A DNA stretch of 64,000 nt from JAICNG01 sp035249985 (GTDB lineage Bacteria > Gemmatimonadota > Gemmatimonadetes > Gemmatimonadales > Gemmatimonadaceae), in assembly GCA_035249985.1 (NCBI GenBank), contig DATFFP010000068.1, positions 1-64,000 of the forward strand. Reading direction: 5' to 3'. Made by a program: the position numbers and the translations under genes. Below the pieces are notes generated by a model, which was not told where the DNA came from, did no database searches, and saw only the letters and a program-made list of their open reading frames with translations. Of the stretch, positions 39,590 to 48,426 are shown piece after piece; the stretch's first letter is position 1, and the number at the start of each line of letters is the position of its first letter.

Positions 39590-40612
39590 TCAGCCGCCTT
39601 GGTGCGAATGGGCTTCCTGCAACAACGCCGCGAACTCGATCGCATTGGTCGGGGCATAATTTCCATAGCAGTTGTTGAAGATGACGTGCGTCTCCGGGGC
39701 TTGCGCGGCAACGTCGAGCACCGGCTGCACCCACTCGCTGAGCTCGGACTCATCGTAGAGGTATCGATAGCGCTCGGACGTGATCTCGTTTCGCTGCTCC
39801 CAGGTCTCCTCCCGCCGGCCATGCAGCCGAAGGATCGCGAGACGACGCGAGGTCACCAGTGGCGTCGCTGGCAGGCTGCTCTTCATCCCCGGCGGCGCGT
39901 CCACGATCACCATCGGGATGTCATGCTCGGCGAGAAACTCGGGCGTCCGCTTCGCCATTCGTCCGCTCAGCCATGAGCGGTGACGGAACTCGACTGCGAT
40001 CGGCAGCCCGTCGAGACGCTCGCGCGTCGCGACGAGCGCCTCGGCGTTTTCGCGCGACGGAACGAACCAGGGCGGATATTGGAGAAGCACGACCCCGAGC
40101 TTCCCGCTCGAGTGCAGCGGCTCGAGCGCCTCACGAAAGAGGTGCCAGACTTCATCCATGACGCTCGGGGGAAGATCTTTCGCGTAGAGCCGCGCCTTCC
40201 CGCCTTGCTCGGGTGGCAATGCCTCCCGAATCGCCTTCGGGAGACGCTTGGTCTCCGTCGGATGGTCGGTCATGAGCGCATGCGCTTTCACATCGAAGGT
40301 GAAGTCCTGGGGCGTGCGCTCCACCCACAGCTCGACCATCTGCCGCGCGGGAAGCGCGTAATAGGTCGAGTCGACCTCGGCGAGCATGAATCGCGAGGCG
40401 TAATACCGCAGTCGGTCCTCCGCGCTCGTGACGCCCTGCGGGTAGAACACGCCGGGCTTGACGAGCGTCGGCTCCGTCCAGGCTGCGATCCCCACGCGGA
40501 TGCGACGGTCCCCGACGTGAATTTCCGCGCGCGGGGGAGGCTCGATATCCCGGAGTCGAAGGGCCGCGCGACTGGATCCCGGGTCGTGCAGCGCGTCGTG
40601 GGACACCGTCAT
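39590..40612 (-). CDS. DUF72-family protein
   Basis: A 340-residue TIM-barrel protein of the widespread but uncharacterised DUF72 family. Signatures are VGIAAWTEP near residue 40, the FMLAEVDSTYYALP strand near 75, FTFDVKAHALMTDHP near 103, LLQYPPWFVPS near 175 and IFNNCYGNYAPTNA near 318. The start ATG 40612 is 96 bases from the divergent FAD-Rieske gene, which should hold both promoters. Biochemical function is unknown. Confidence 0.9.
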   Translation of the reverse strand: MTVSHDALHDPGSSRAALRLRDIEPPPRAEIHVGDRRIRVGIAAWTEPTLVKPGVFYPQGVTSAEDRLRYYASRFMLAEVDSTYYALPARQMVELWVERTPQDFTFDVKAHALMTDHPTETKRLPKAIREALPPEQGGKARLYAKDLPPSVMDEVWHLFREALEPLHSSGKLGVVLLQYPPWFVPSRENAEALVATRERLDGLPIAVEFRHRSWLSGRMAKRTPEFLAEHDIPMVIVDAPPGMKSSLPATPLVTSRRLAILRLHGRREETWEQRNEITSERYRYLYDESELSEWVQPVLDVAAQAPETHVIFNNCYGNYAPTNAIEFAALLQEAHSHQGG

Positions 40613-40708
40613 CGCGGGTCGCCCGGGCTGGCATACGCCATGCCCACAGTGCGGTTGCAGACAGCGGCGCCGCGGAGCGCGCGAGATATCCAGCCTGGGG
40701 ACGCAACC

Positions 40709-42325
40709 ATGCAGAGTGATTCCGGAAATACCGTGTCGGTGTGGATGAGCACCTCCAAGATGCCGACCTTCACGGCGCTCGAGGAAGACCTCTCGTGCGA
40801 TGTGTGCATCGTCGGTGCCGGCATCGTCGGCCTCACCGCCGCGTACCATCTGGTTCGCGCGGGCGCAGACGTCGTCATCCTCGATGATGGGCCCGTGTGC
40901 GGTGGCGAGACGTCTCGCACGACCGCGCATCTCAGCTGCGTGCTCGACGACCGCTTCCAATGGCTCGAGCGCGTGCATGGCGAAAAGCGCGTTCGCGAGA
41001 GTACCGCCAGCCACATGGCAGCGATCAATCGCATCGAGTCGATCGTTCGCGAGGAAAGCATCGCCTGCGATTTCGAGCGGGTGCCGGGATACCTGTTCCT
41101 GGGCAAGCGGGAGTCTCCCGAGTTTCTGGATCGCGAGCTCGAAGCGGCGAAACGCGCCGGTCTCACCGACGCGCGCAAGCTCGAGCGCGCTCCCGGTCTG
41201 CCGTGGGACAGTGGGCCGTGCCTCGAGTTTCCCATGCAGGCGCAGTTCCACCCGCTCAAGTATCTCGCCTCGGTGACGAATGCGATCGCCAAGGGAGGCG
41301 GGCGCATCTTCACCGGCACGCACGTCGACTCCATCGAGGGCAAGCCGCGTCGTCCGCAGGTGAAGACTCGCAACAAGAAGGTCGTCACCGCGAGCGCCGT
41401 GATCGTCGCGACGAACTCTCCGATCAGCGACTACGTCGAGACGCACGTGAAGATGGCGCCGTATCGAACCTTCGTCATTGGGGCGCGCATTCCGAAGAGC
41501 TCGGTTCCCCGGGCTCTCGTATGGGATACCGACGATCCCTACATCTACGTGCGCACGACGCCGCACGACGATGCGAACGATGTCCTGATCGTCGGGGGCG
41601 AGGATCACAAGACGGGGCAAAAGGACGACGCCCCCGATCGGTTCCGCCGGCTCGAGGAGTGGACGCGCCGCCGCTATCCGATGGTCCAGTCCGTCGAGTA
41701 TCGGTGGTCAGGGCAGGTGATGGAGCCCGCGGATGGCTTCGCCATGATCGGGCCCAACCCCGACGGCGCCGAGAATGTGTATCTCGCGACCGCCGACTCC
41801 GGGCAGGGGATGACTCATGGGACGATCGCGGGCATCCTGCTCGCCGATCTTGCACGAGGGAAGGAGAACCCCTGGGCCGAGTTGTACGATCCGCGGCGCA
41901 AATCGCTCGGCGCAATCAAGGACATGCTTCGCGAGAATCTCAACGTCGCGGTGCAGTACACCGACTGGATTACCCCGGGCGAGTCATCGTTCGACGACAT
42001 TCCTCTCGGCGAGGGCCGCCTCGTGCGCATGGGGGCGCACAAGGTCGCCGCCTATCGAGATGACCGGGGCCTGCTGCACCTGCGCGACGCGACGTGCACC
42101 CACTTGCGGTGTATCGTGGATTGGAATTCCGCCGAAAAGAGCTGGGATTGTCCCTGCCATGGGTCGCGGTTCTCGCCGGAGGGACGCGTCCTCAATGGGC
42201 CGGCGTTAGCCGACCTTGCTCCGGTGAGCGCGGAAGTCGCTGATCGCGCGGGCAGGCGTGTGCACGACGAGGACGTGAAGGGGCGCTCACGCCCGCAGTC
42301 ACAGGAGGAGCGGTACGATCGTTAG
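40709..42325 (+). CDS. FAD-dependent oxidoreductase with a C-terminal Rieske domain
   Basis: A 538-residue DAO-type flavoprotein. The FAD-binding GAGIVGLTAAYHLVRAG is near residue 37, and the C-terminal Rieske [2Fe-2S] domain has CTHLRC near 466 and CPCHGSRF near 485. This two-domain type is known in many bacteria; the electron acceptor and substrate are not. ATG 40709 is chosen because it lies a short distance before the FAD motif; longer in-frame extensions overlap the divergent promoter. The stop overlaps that of the convergent TPR gene. Confidence 0.9.
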   Translation: MQSDSGNTVSVWMSTSKMPTFTALEEDLSCDVCIVGAGIVGLTAAYHLVRAGADVVILDDGPVCGGETSRTTAHLSCVLDDRFQWLERVHGEKRVRESTASHMAAINRIESIVREESIACDFERVPGYLFLGKRESPEFLDRELEAAKRAGLTDARKLERAPGLPWDSGPCLEFPMQAQFHPLKYLASVTNAIAKGGGRIFTGTHVDSIEGKPRRPQVKTRNKKVVTASAVIVATNSPISDYVETHVKMAPYRTFVIGARIPKSSVPRALVWDTDDPYIYVRTTPHDDANDVLIVGGEDHKTGQKDDAPDRFRRLEEWTRRRYPMVQSVEYRWSGQVMEPADGFAMIGPNPDGAENVYLATADSGQGMTHGTIAGILLADLARGKENPWAELYDPRRKSLGAIKDMLRENLNVAVQYTDWITPGESSFDDIPLGEGRLVRMGAHKVAAYRDDRGLLHLRDATCTHLRCIVDWNSAEKSWDCPCHGSRFSPEGRVLNGPALADLAPVSAEVADRAGRRVHDEDVKGRSRPQSQEERYDR

Positions 42326-42999
42326 GGTGCGCGGACGGCGGTTACCGGCTTCTGTGCGGTGACCTCCGCCACGCTCGCGTTCCACAGCAGGCGTTCCGCG
42401 CCGCGAGTGACGAAATAGCCGGGATAGGATTCGAGCGTCTGCGACCAGAACAGCACGGCCTCGGCATGGCGACCAGCGACGTGAGCGGCGCGGGCGCGCC
42501 TGCTCAGTGTGATCCATGCCGGCTCGCCTGCCCGGGGTGTCTCCGACAGGGCGGCGATCGCCTCCCCACTGCGTCCGAGATCCGTCAGGACCATGACGAC
42601 CGCGAGACGCGCCTCGGCGTGCCCGGGCTGGAGGCGCAGCGCCTCACGATAGGAGGCCAATGCCTCTTCGTGCGCACCACGCGCATAGAGCGCGACTCCG
42701 AGATAGTAGTGCGCGCCCGCATCTCGCGGCCGCAACGCGGCGAGGTTGCGGAACTCGCGTTCGGCGGCGTCGTGACGCTTCATCTTCATGTACGCCATGC
42801 CGAGCCCGCGTCGCGCGTCGTGCAGATCGGGACGCAGCCGCAGCGCCTCCGCGTAACTTTTTGCTGCGTCAGCGGGCCGGCCGCGCTGCATGAGCGTATT
42901 GCCGATGTCTCGATACACTTCGCCGCTGGCGGCTTGGCCGCCCGCTGGTGATGCGGCGCACACCAGGGCGAATATGAGCGTGGGGAGGTATGCTTTCAT
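42322..42999 (-). CDS. Exported TPR-repeat protein
   Basis: A 225-residue protein with a signal peptide (MKAYLPTLIFALVCAASPAGGQA, cleavage near residue 22) followed by about four tetratricopeptide repeats (YRDIGNTLMQRGRPADAAKSY; GLGMAYMKMKRHDAAEREF; YLGVALYARGAHEEALASY). It probably acts as a periplasmic scaffold. It is divergent from the sensor kinase at 43192, with 192 bases between them that hold an 8-bp CTGGCCCC/GGGGCCAG hairpin. Confidence 0.82.
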   Translation of the reverse strand: MKAYLPTLIFALVCAASPAGGQAASGEVYRDIGNTLMQRGRPADAAKSYAEALRLRPDLHDARRGLGMAYMKMKRHDAAEREFRNLAALRPRDAGAHYYLGVALYARGAHEEALASYREALRLQPGHAEARLAVVMVLTDLGRSGEAIAALSETPRAGEPAWITLSRRARAAHVAGRHAEAVLFWSQTLESYPGYFVTRGAERLLWNASVAEVTAQKPVTAVRAP

Positions 43000-43191
43000 T
43001 CCCGCAAGACGATTGGGAGCCCCACGGCGTTGCGCCGCGCTGGCCCCGGCCCGTTTACGCGCAGGGGCCAGCCGGATACGTTTTGGGAGTGGCGCACAGC
43101 GCCATTCGCGCGAAGGGGTTGCGCTGCACACCCGCGTATCGTCGTGTCTTGGCGTGCATCGACGAGCCGCCGCGTCACCCACCCGACGGCC

Positions 43192-46179
43192 ATGACGGAA
43201 GAGGCACGGCACGACACAGCGACGACGGACTCAACGGACGCCGCCTCCTCCGGAGACGACGCTGAATCGCTGTTGCGCCAGCTTCGCGCGTCGGATGAGG
43301 TGCAGCCCCTGCTGGGCGAGCTCCTGGCCGCGCTGGCCGCGCTGGAGGACGCCGACAAGGCCCTTCTTCTCCGAGTGGACCCAGGCGACACGCTCACGCT
43401 CATCGCCTCAGCCGGCCTGGCGCCCGAGCACGCGAGGCTGCTGGAGCGCTTGCCGGCCAGCGCGCACCCGTGGGCCGACGCGCTGCGCGCGCCCGTCGCG
43501 GTGGGCGATGCGGAGATCGAGGCGGCGTTCACTCCGCAGCCACTCGTGCGCGCCGCAGGTGTCCGCGGACTCCATATCGTGCCGATACGGGCACCCGACG
43601 GGTCGGCGATCGGTGTGATCGCGGCGCTTTTCCGCAGGCCCCTCCAGCTGTCCGCACGGCAGGAGCGTGTCGCCGCGCTGTACGCACGCCAGGTCTCGTG
43701 GATTCTGACCAGCGTACGCATTCGCGGGCAAGCGGCGGTCGCGATCGATCACGAGCGCGAGCGAGTGACCGACGCCGAGCAGCGCGCGGAGCATGTCGCG
43801 ATGCAGGCGGCGTCGGCCGAGGCGCGTGTCGCCGAGCTACAGCACCGGGCGGAACGCCTCGAGTCCGAGCTGCATGAGCTTCAGCAGCGCGCCGCGCACG
43901 CCGAGCGCGCCGCGGCGCGCGTGCACGCGTCGCATGAGGTGACGTCGGCGCTGTCGAGTGCTCTCACGACTGCCGACGTCGCCGCGATCATCGTCGACAA
44001 GGGGATCACCGTGCTGGGAGCATACGCCGGCTCGATGGTGCTGCTCACGAGCGACGGGACGACTCTCGAGCGCGTAAGGGCCATCGGCTATCCCGAGGAA
44101 ATCCTCGACCGGTGGCGACACATTCCGCTCGATGGGCCATTTCCGCTCAGCGAAGCCGTGCGCGAGCGAACCCCAGTTCTGATCGGCGATGATCGTACGC
44201 TCGCCGCCCGATACCCGCAGCTCGTCGAGGAGCGCCGCACGACCGGAACGAAGGCCCTCGCGGCCGTTCCACTCATGGTCGAGGGCCGGCCACTGGGCGC
44301 CATTGGCCTGAGCTTTCGCGAAGAGCATGAGTTCGGTATCGACGAGCGCGCATTCATTCAGGGTCTGGCCGCCAAATGCGCACTGGCGCTGGAGCGAGCC
44401 CGACTGTACGACGAGTCGCAGAGTGCTCGCCGCGAGGCGCAAAGGGCTCTGGACGAGCTCGTCGAAGAACGGGCGCGGCTCGACACGATCGTTCAGCAGA
44501 TGCCGGCGGGACTGATCATCGCCGAAGCACCGTCGGGACGGCTGGCACGAGGGAACGAGCAGCTCGAGCACATCCTTCGGCGTCCGTTCGTTGCGTCACC
44601 GAACATCGCGGCCTACGCAGAGTGGCAGTTCGCCTCACCGAGCGGCGTGCAGCTTTTGCCCGAGGAATTTCCGCTCGCGCGCTCGATTCTTCATGGAGAA
44701 CGGGTCGTCGGCGAGCCATTTCGGGTCACTCGCGGGGATGGTACGCGCGGATTCGTGACGGTGAGCTCCACGCCGATTCTCGACCGTGATGGCCGCATCA
44801 TCGCGGCGGTAGCCACCGTATACGACGTGACCGAGCAGCGCCGCTCGGAGGAGTCGCTGCGCTTTCTCGCCGAGGCGAGCAGCATTCTCGCTGCCTCGCT
44901 CGATTATGAGGACACGCTTCCGACGATCGCGAAGCTCGCGGTCCCGTTCCTGGCTGACGCCTGCATCATCGATGTCATTGGCCAGGAAGGCGAAGTTCGG
45001 CGCGTGGCGGCCGTCCACCGCGATGCATCGCGCACCGAGGCGATCGACGCCGCCCTTCGTGCGGCACCTGAGCCCACCGCGCTCCACCATCCGGTCGTGC
45101 GCGCGCTGCGTACGGGAATGTCGGATCTCTTTCCCGAGTATCCCCCACCCGTTCGACCGCCGCGTCCGGGAATGTCGCCGCGCACGTCGGCGGATTTCCC
45201 GCGCGTCTCGGGCGAGCATCTGCGCACCGATCCCTACGACTTCCTCGGCGGACTGCGTCCGACATCGCTCATCGTCGTTCCGCTCTTCGCGCGTGGGCGA
45301 ACGCGCGGTGCCATCGCCCTCATCATCGAGAGCGAGGACCGGCGATACGGCACGCAGGACCTCGCGTTGGCGGAGGAGTTCGCGCGGCGCGCCGGTCTTG
45401 CCGTGGACAACGCGCGCCTGTATCAGGACGCCCAGGTCGCCAACCACGCGAAGACGGATTTCCTGGGCGTGATGTCGCACGAGCTGCGAACTCCGCTCAA
45501 TGCGATCATTGGATATGCCGAGCTGCTGCTCATGGGCGTTCCGGCTCCCATTCCGGATTCCGGGCGGCAGCAGGTCGAGCGCGTTCGTAACGCAGCGCAT
45601 CATCTGCTGCATCTGATCGATGAGGTGCTCGCCTTCTCTCGCCTGGAGACGGGCCGCGAAGAGCTTCGCGCCGGATCGGCGCAGCTGTCGGCGGTCGTCG
45701 CGGAAGCGGCGTCGGTGATTGCCCCGCTGGCGGAGGAGCGCCGGCTCACTCTCCGCGTGGACGCGCCACCGGAACCGCTGACACTCGAGACCGACGTGGG
45801 GAAGGTCCGCCACATTCTGCTCAACCTGTTGTCCAACGCCGTCAAGTTCACCGATCAGGGCGAGATCGTGCTGACGGCTCGAGTGGACAACGGGGACGTG
45901 CGCTTCGAGGTGCGAGACACCGGTATCGGCATTCCGGCGCAGCACCATGAGCGGATCTTCGATCCGTTCTGGCAGGTCGAGAACAAGGCGTCGCGCCGCA
46001 TCGCGGGGACGGGCATCGGATTGAGTGTGGCGCGGCGGCTCGCCCGCCTGCTGGGTGGCGATCTCACCGTGGCGAGTCGCCTCGGCGAGGGCAGCACGTT
46101 CACGGCAAGGATTCCGCGCCGGATGGATGCCGCCCCCCCATCGGCCGAGACGGCGGCCTCGGGCGCACACGAGTCGTAA
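43192..46179 (+). CDS. Multi-GAF/PAS sensor histidine kinase
   Basis: A 995-residue soluble kinase: GAF-like domain (about 30-175), a long coiled coil (about 180-255), GAF (about 260-405), PAS (about 435-550), GAF (about 560-740), HisKA with the phospho-acceptor His763 in MSHELRTPLNAIIGY, and HATPase_c with NLLSNAVKFT, DTGIGIP and GTGIGLSV boxes. No transmembrane segment and no receiver domain are seen, so it is an orphan kinase whose response regulator must be elsewhere. ATG 43192 is the first start with a plausible context; earlier in-frame codons are Arg-rich. Confidence 0.9.
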   Translation: MTEEARHDTATTDSTDAASSGDDAESLLRQLRASDEVQPLLGELLAALAALEDADKALLLRVDPGDTLTLIASAGLAPEHARLLERLPASAHPWADALRAPVAVGDAEIEAAFTPQPLVRAAGVRGLHIVPIRAPDGSAIGVIAALFRRPLQLSARQERVAALYARQVSWILTSVRIRGQAAVAIDHERERVTDAEQRAEHVAMQAASAEARVAELQHRAERLESELHELQQRAAHAERAAARVHASHEVTSALSSALTTADVAAIIVDKGITVLGAYAGSMVLLTSDGTTLERVRAIGYPEEILDRWRHIPLDGPFPLSEAVRERTPVLIGDDRTLAARYPQLVEERRTTGTKALAAVPLMVEGRPLGAIGLSFREEHEFGIDERAFIQGLAAKCALALERARLYDESQSARREAQRALDELVEERARLDTIVQQMPAGLIIAEAPSGRLARGNEQLEHILRRPFVASPNIAAYAEWQFASPSGVQLLPEEFPLARSILHGERVVGEPFRVTRGDGTRGFVTVSSTPILDRDGRIIAAVATVYDVTEQRRSEESLRFLAEASSILAASLDYEDTLPTIAKLAVPFLADACIIDVIGQEGEVRRVAAVHRDASRTEAIDAALRAAPEPTALHHPVVRALRTGMSDLFPEYPPPVRPPRPGMSPRTSADFPRVSGEHLRTDPYDFLGGLRPTSLIVVPLFARGRTRGAIALIIESEDRRYGTQDLALAEEFARRAGLAVDNARLYQDAQVANHAKTDFLGVMSHELRTPLNAIIGYAELLLMGVPAPIPDSGRQQVERVRNAAHHLLHLIDEVLAFSRLETGREELRAGSAQLSAVVAEAASVIAPLAEERRLTLRVDAPPEPLTLETDVGKVRHILLNLLSNAVKFTDQGEIVLTARVDNGDVRFEVRDTGIGIPAQHHERIFDPFWQVENKASRRIAGTGIGLSVARRLARLLGGDLTVASRLGEGSTFTARIPRRMDAAPPSAETAASGAHES

Positions 46180-46184
46180 CGAGC

Positions 46185-46322
46185 TGCGCGCAGGTGGATG
46201 CGTCGCCGCATCCCGCGTTCACCGATGTGCTGCGTCGCTCGCGCTTCACCCCCGCGGAGCTTCGCGGCCCGAAGGGTGGCCAGCTCGTCTCGCAGCCGTT
46301 GGTCTTCCGGTTACGTGAGTGA
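46185..46322 (+). pseudogene. Truncated TonB C-terminal domain remnant
   Basis: Immediately after the kinase gene an open frame encodes VDASPHPAFTDVLRRSRF ... FTPAELRGPKGGQLV ... QPLVFRLRE and a TGA at 46320-46322. This matches the C-terminal half of TonB-like domains (a 'PAFT ... RFxPA ... QPFxFRL' pattern). There is no start codon, signal/TM segment or Pro-rich linker upstream; the frame runs straight into the 3' end of the kinase gene in another frame. It therefore looks like the 3' end of a tonB-like gene whose 5' part was deleted. Confidence 0.6.
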
Positions 46323-46324
46323 GC

Positions 46325-47371
46325 TCAGACGAGCTGTGCCATTTCACCCGACGCCTGACGAGCGCGCTTCTGGTCACGGAACGCCATGCCGCGGAGACGC
46401 GAGACGCGCACGGCCATCGGAGGATGCGTCCCCCAGAGGTCGGCGAGCCAGCCTTCGCGGAGGTTGACCCGACGGCCTAACGGGTCGGCGATGCAGAGGT
46501 GGGCGGCGCCCCGCGTGATGCATCGCGTAGGGGCCGCAGCCCGCTCGATCTTCTCGAGGGCGGTCGCGAGCGCCATCGGGTTGCGGGTGAATTGCGCGCT
46601 CATGGCGTCGGCCAGGAACTCCCGCTTCCGGCTGACACCCAGCGCCATCATCCGGGAAATGAGGGGAGCGAGCATCCAGCTGAGCAGCCAAAGGGCGAGC
46701 AGCAGGATCACCAGGATGCCTCCGTCCTTCTTTCGCGCACGCTGCACGACGCCGCCCATGGCGCGCGTCATTTCGCGCTGGAAGAGCATGCGGTGCATGT
46801 AGTCGGACACGAGGGTGATGGCTCCCACCATCGCCGCGAGCAACGTCATGAGGCGGGTGTCGTAGTTCTTGATATGCGCGAGCTCGTGTGCGACCACGGC
46901 TTGCAGCTCGTCGCGCGTGCAGGCATCGAGCAATCCCTGCGTGACGGCGATCGCCGCGGTTCGCTCGTCGCGCCCCGTGGCAAGCGCGTTCGGGTCCCCA
47001 TCGGCAATGATCCAGATTGACGGCCGCGCGAGCCCGGCCGCCACGCACATCTCCTCGACCACGTTGACGAGGAGTCGCTGCTGCTCAGTCTCCGGTTGTT
47101 CTATGCGCCGCGCTCCCGTAGACCGCAGGATGGCCTCAGCCCCCGCGTTCCACGCCCACAGGGCGGAAATGACGGCGTACGCGGTGAGGGTAATCCCAAG
47201 GACCGGGAGGTGCCCTCCGGGATCCGCGGGCGCGCCGCGATTGATGCCGAGGAGGATGAGATCGCTGCCGAAACCCAGCCACGCGAAGAACAGCACGAAG
47301 CCGAAGATGAGCCAATTCGATCGGCTGCGGTTGGATTGCTGCTGGGAAAAGAGATCGAGCGCGTTGGACAT
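46325..47371 (-). CDS. htpX: M48-family membrane metalloprotease (HtpX-like)
   Basis: A 348-residue zinc endopeptidase of membrane quality control. Two N-terminal transmembrane helices (about 24-42 and 60-80), the HEXXH motif in VAHELAHIKNYDTR near residue 180, two more transmembrane segments (about 195-215 and 240-262), and the third ligand region RKREFLADA near 270. ATG 47371 is preferred over an upstream TTG. It is three bases from the TonB remnant and downstream of lemA on the same strand, a common LemA-M48 pairing. Confidence 0.9.
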   Translation of the reverse strand: MSNALDLFSQQQSNRSRSNWLIFGFVLFFAWLGFGSDLILLGINRGAPADPGGHLPVLGITLTAYAVISALWAWNAGAEAILRSTGARRIEQPETEQQRLLVNVVEEMCVAAGLARPSIWIIADGDPNALATGRDERTAAIAVTQGLLDACTRDELQAVVAHELAHIKNYDTRLMTLLAAMVGAITLVSDYMHRMLFQREMTRAMGGVVQRARKKDGGILVILLLALWLLSWMLAPLISRMMALGVSRKREFLADAMSAQFTRNPMALATALEKIERAAAPTRCITRGAAHLCIADPLGRRVNLREGWLADLWGTHPPMAVRVSRLRGMAFRDQKRARQASGEMAQLV

Positions 47372-47393
47372 GGCAGGTGCTGGCAAGCGCTAA

Positions 47394-47449
47394 GGCGCTG
47401 GAGAAGCGCTAGCGCTTTTCCAGCCCTTTTCCAGCGCTAATCCAGCGCC
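47394..47449. repeat. Locus K: small gene-end inverted repeat, words AGCGCT/TCCAGC
   Basis: GGCGCTGGA (47394-47402) pairs perfectly with TCCAGCGCC (47441-47449). Inside, CTGGAGAAGCGCT and AGCGCTTTTCCAG abut and pair at 12 of 13 positions. It sits between lemA and htpX, eight bases beyond the lemA stop. It is shorter and less regular than the other loci. Confidence 0.7.
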
Positions 47450-47458
47450 GTTGACTCT

Positions 47459-48046
47459 TCACGCCCGCACTCCCGGTCGCACCGACAGATCCACCCTGGG
47501 AAGCGCCCGCTCCGCAGCGTCCGTGATCTCCCACAGCTCGGCGGGCGTCGCCTTCGCCAGGCCCGCGACGAGGTTCGTCGGAAACTGCTGCTGCTTCGTG
47601 TTGTACTGTGTCGAGACATCGTTGTAGTGCTGGCGCGCGAAGGCGATGCGGTTCTCGGTCGACGTCAGCTCTTCCTGCAGCTGGCTCACGTTGCCGGTGG
47701 CCTTCAGCTGCGGGTACGCCTCGACGACGGCGAACAGCCGGCCGAGCGCCGCCGAGAGCTGCGATTCGGCATGCGCCGTCGCCGCGACGCCGGCGCCGCC
47801 GCGCTCGATCGAGATCGCCTGATTGCGCGCCTCGATGACTGCCTCGAGGGTCTCGCGCTCGAACTGCATCGCACCCTTGACGGTGTCGACGAGATTCGGG
47901 ATGAGATCGTGACGGCGCTTTAGCTGGACATCGATCTGCTTCCAGCCATTCGCGACCTGATTCCTGAGGCTGATCAATCCGTTGTACGCGGCGACGATCC
48001 AGAACAGGACCGCGGCGGCGAGAACCAAAAGGACGAGCAGTCCCAT
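47459..48046 (-). CDS. lemA: LemA family protein
   Basis: A 195-residue membrane-anchored protein: one N-terminal transmembrane helix (about 3-20), then the NGLISLRNQVANGWKQIDVQL and KRRHDLIPNLVDTVKG signatures (about 22-60), and long helices through LQEELTSTENRIAFARQHYND. ATG 48046 follows a GGAGA site. LemA proteins accompany HtpX-type proteases in many genomes but have no settled function. Confidence 0.93.
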   Translation of the reverse strand: MGLLVLLVLAAAVLFWIVAAYNGLISLRNQVANGWKQIDVQLKRRHDLIPNLVDTVKGAMQFERETLEAVIEARNQAISIERGGAGVAATAHAESQLSAALGRLFAVVEAYPQLKATGNVSQLQEELTSTENRIAFARQHYNDVSTQYNTKQQQFPTNLVAGLAKATPAELWEITDAAERALPRVDLSVRPGVRA

Positions 48047-48146
48047 GGTTGGTCTCCTGGTGCGAGGGTACTCGTGGAAAGACGACCGACCGGGGGGTAG
48101 GGTCATGAGTCGACGGCAGCGGCAACGTCCTCTGGCGTTGATCTTC

Positions 48147-48185
48147 AAAAAAAGGAATCCCGACAGGCTCGGAGGCCTGCCGGGA
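48147..48185 (-). terminator. Intrinsic terminator, minus strand
   Basis: On the minus strand a near-perfect 11-bp stem (10 of 11 pairs; arms 48175-48185 and 48158-48168) is followed by TTCC and seven Ts (48147-48153). It terminates the 60-residue gene at 48212 and separates it from lemA. Confidence 0.9.
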
Positions 48186-48211
48186 GAACCGATCACGGAA
48201 TACGCTTCAGA

Positions 48212-48394
48212 TCAGCGCTTCTGACTTTTCCTGGCTTTGCGTTTCTTCATCTTGTCCTGCAGCCACGTGAGCGGGATGATGAACAGCGGCGTCAGGAACA
48301 GGCCGAGCAGAGAGTTGATCCAGATCAGCGCGATGTAAAACGCGATCAGTCCGGCGGCGACCCAGATCACTGCGAGCGGTCCGTGCGTCTCCAC
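48212..48394 (-). CDS. Small membrane protein, 60 residues
   Basis: ATG 48394 follows GAGGAAA at workable spacing. One or two hydrophobic segments span about residues 6-45 (LAVIWVAAGLIAFYIALIW, LLGLFLTPLFIIPLTWL), and the tail is strongly basic (KMKKRKARKSQKR). It is followed by a clear terminator and is divergent from tilS with only 32 bases between the starts. No family was recognised. Confidence 0.65.
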   Translation of the reverse strand: METHGPLAVIWVAAGLIAFYIALIWINSLLGLFLTPLFIIPLTWLQDKMKKRKARKSQKR

Positions 48395-48426
48395 AGCTTT
48401 CCTCTGCGCGAGAGTGGGAGCCGGAA

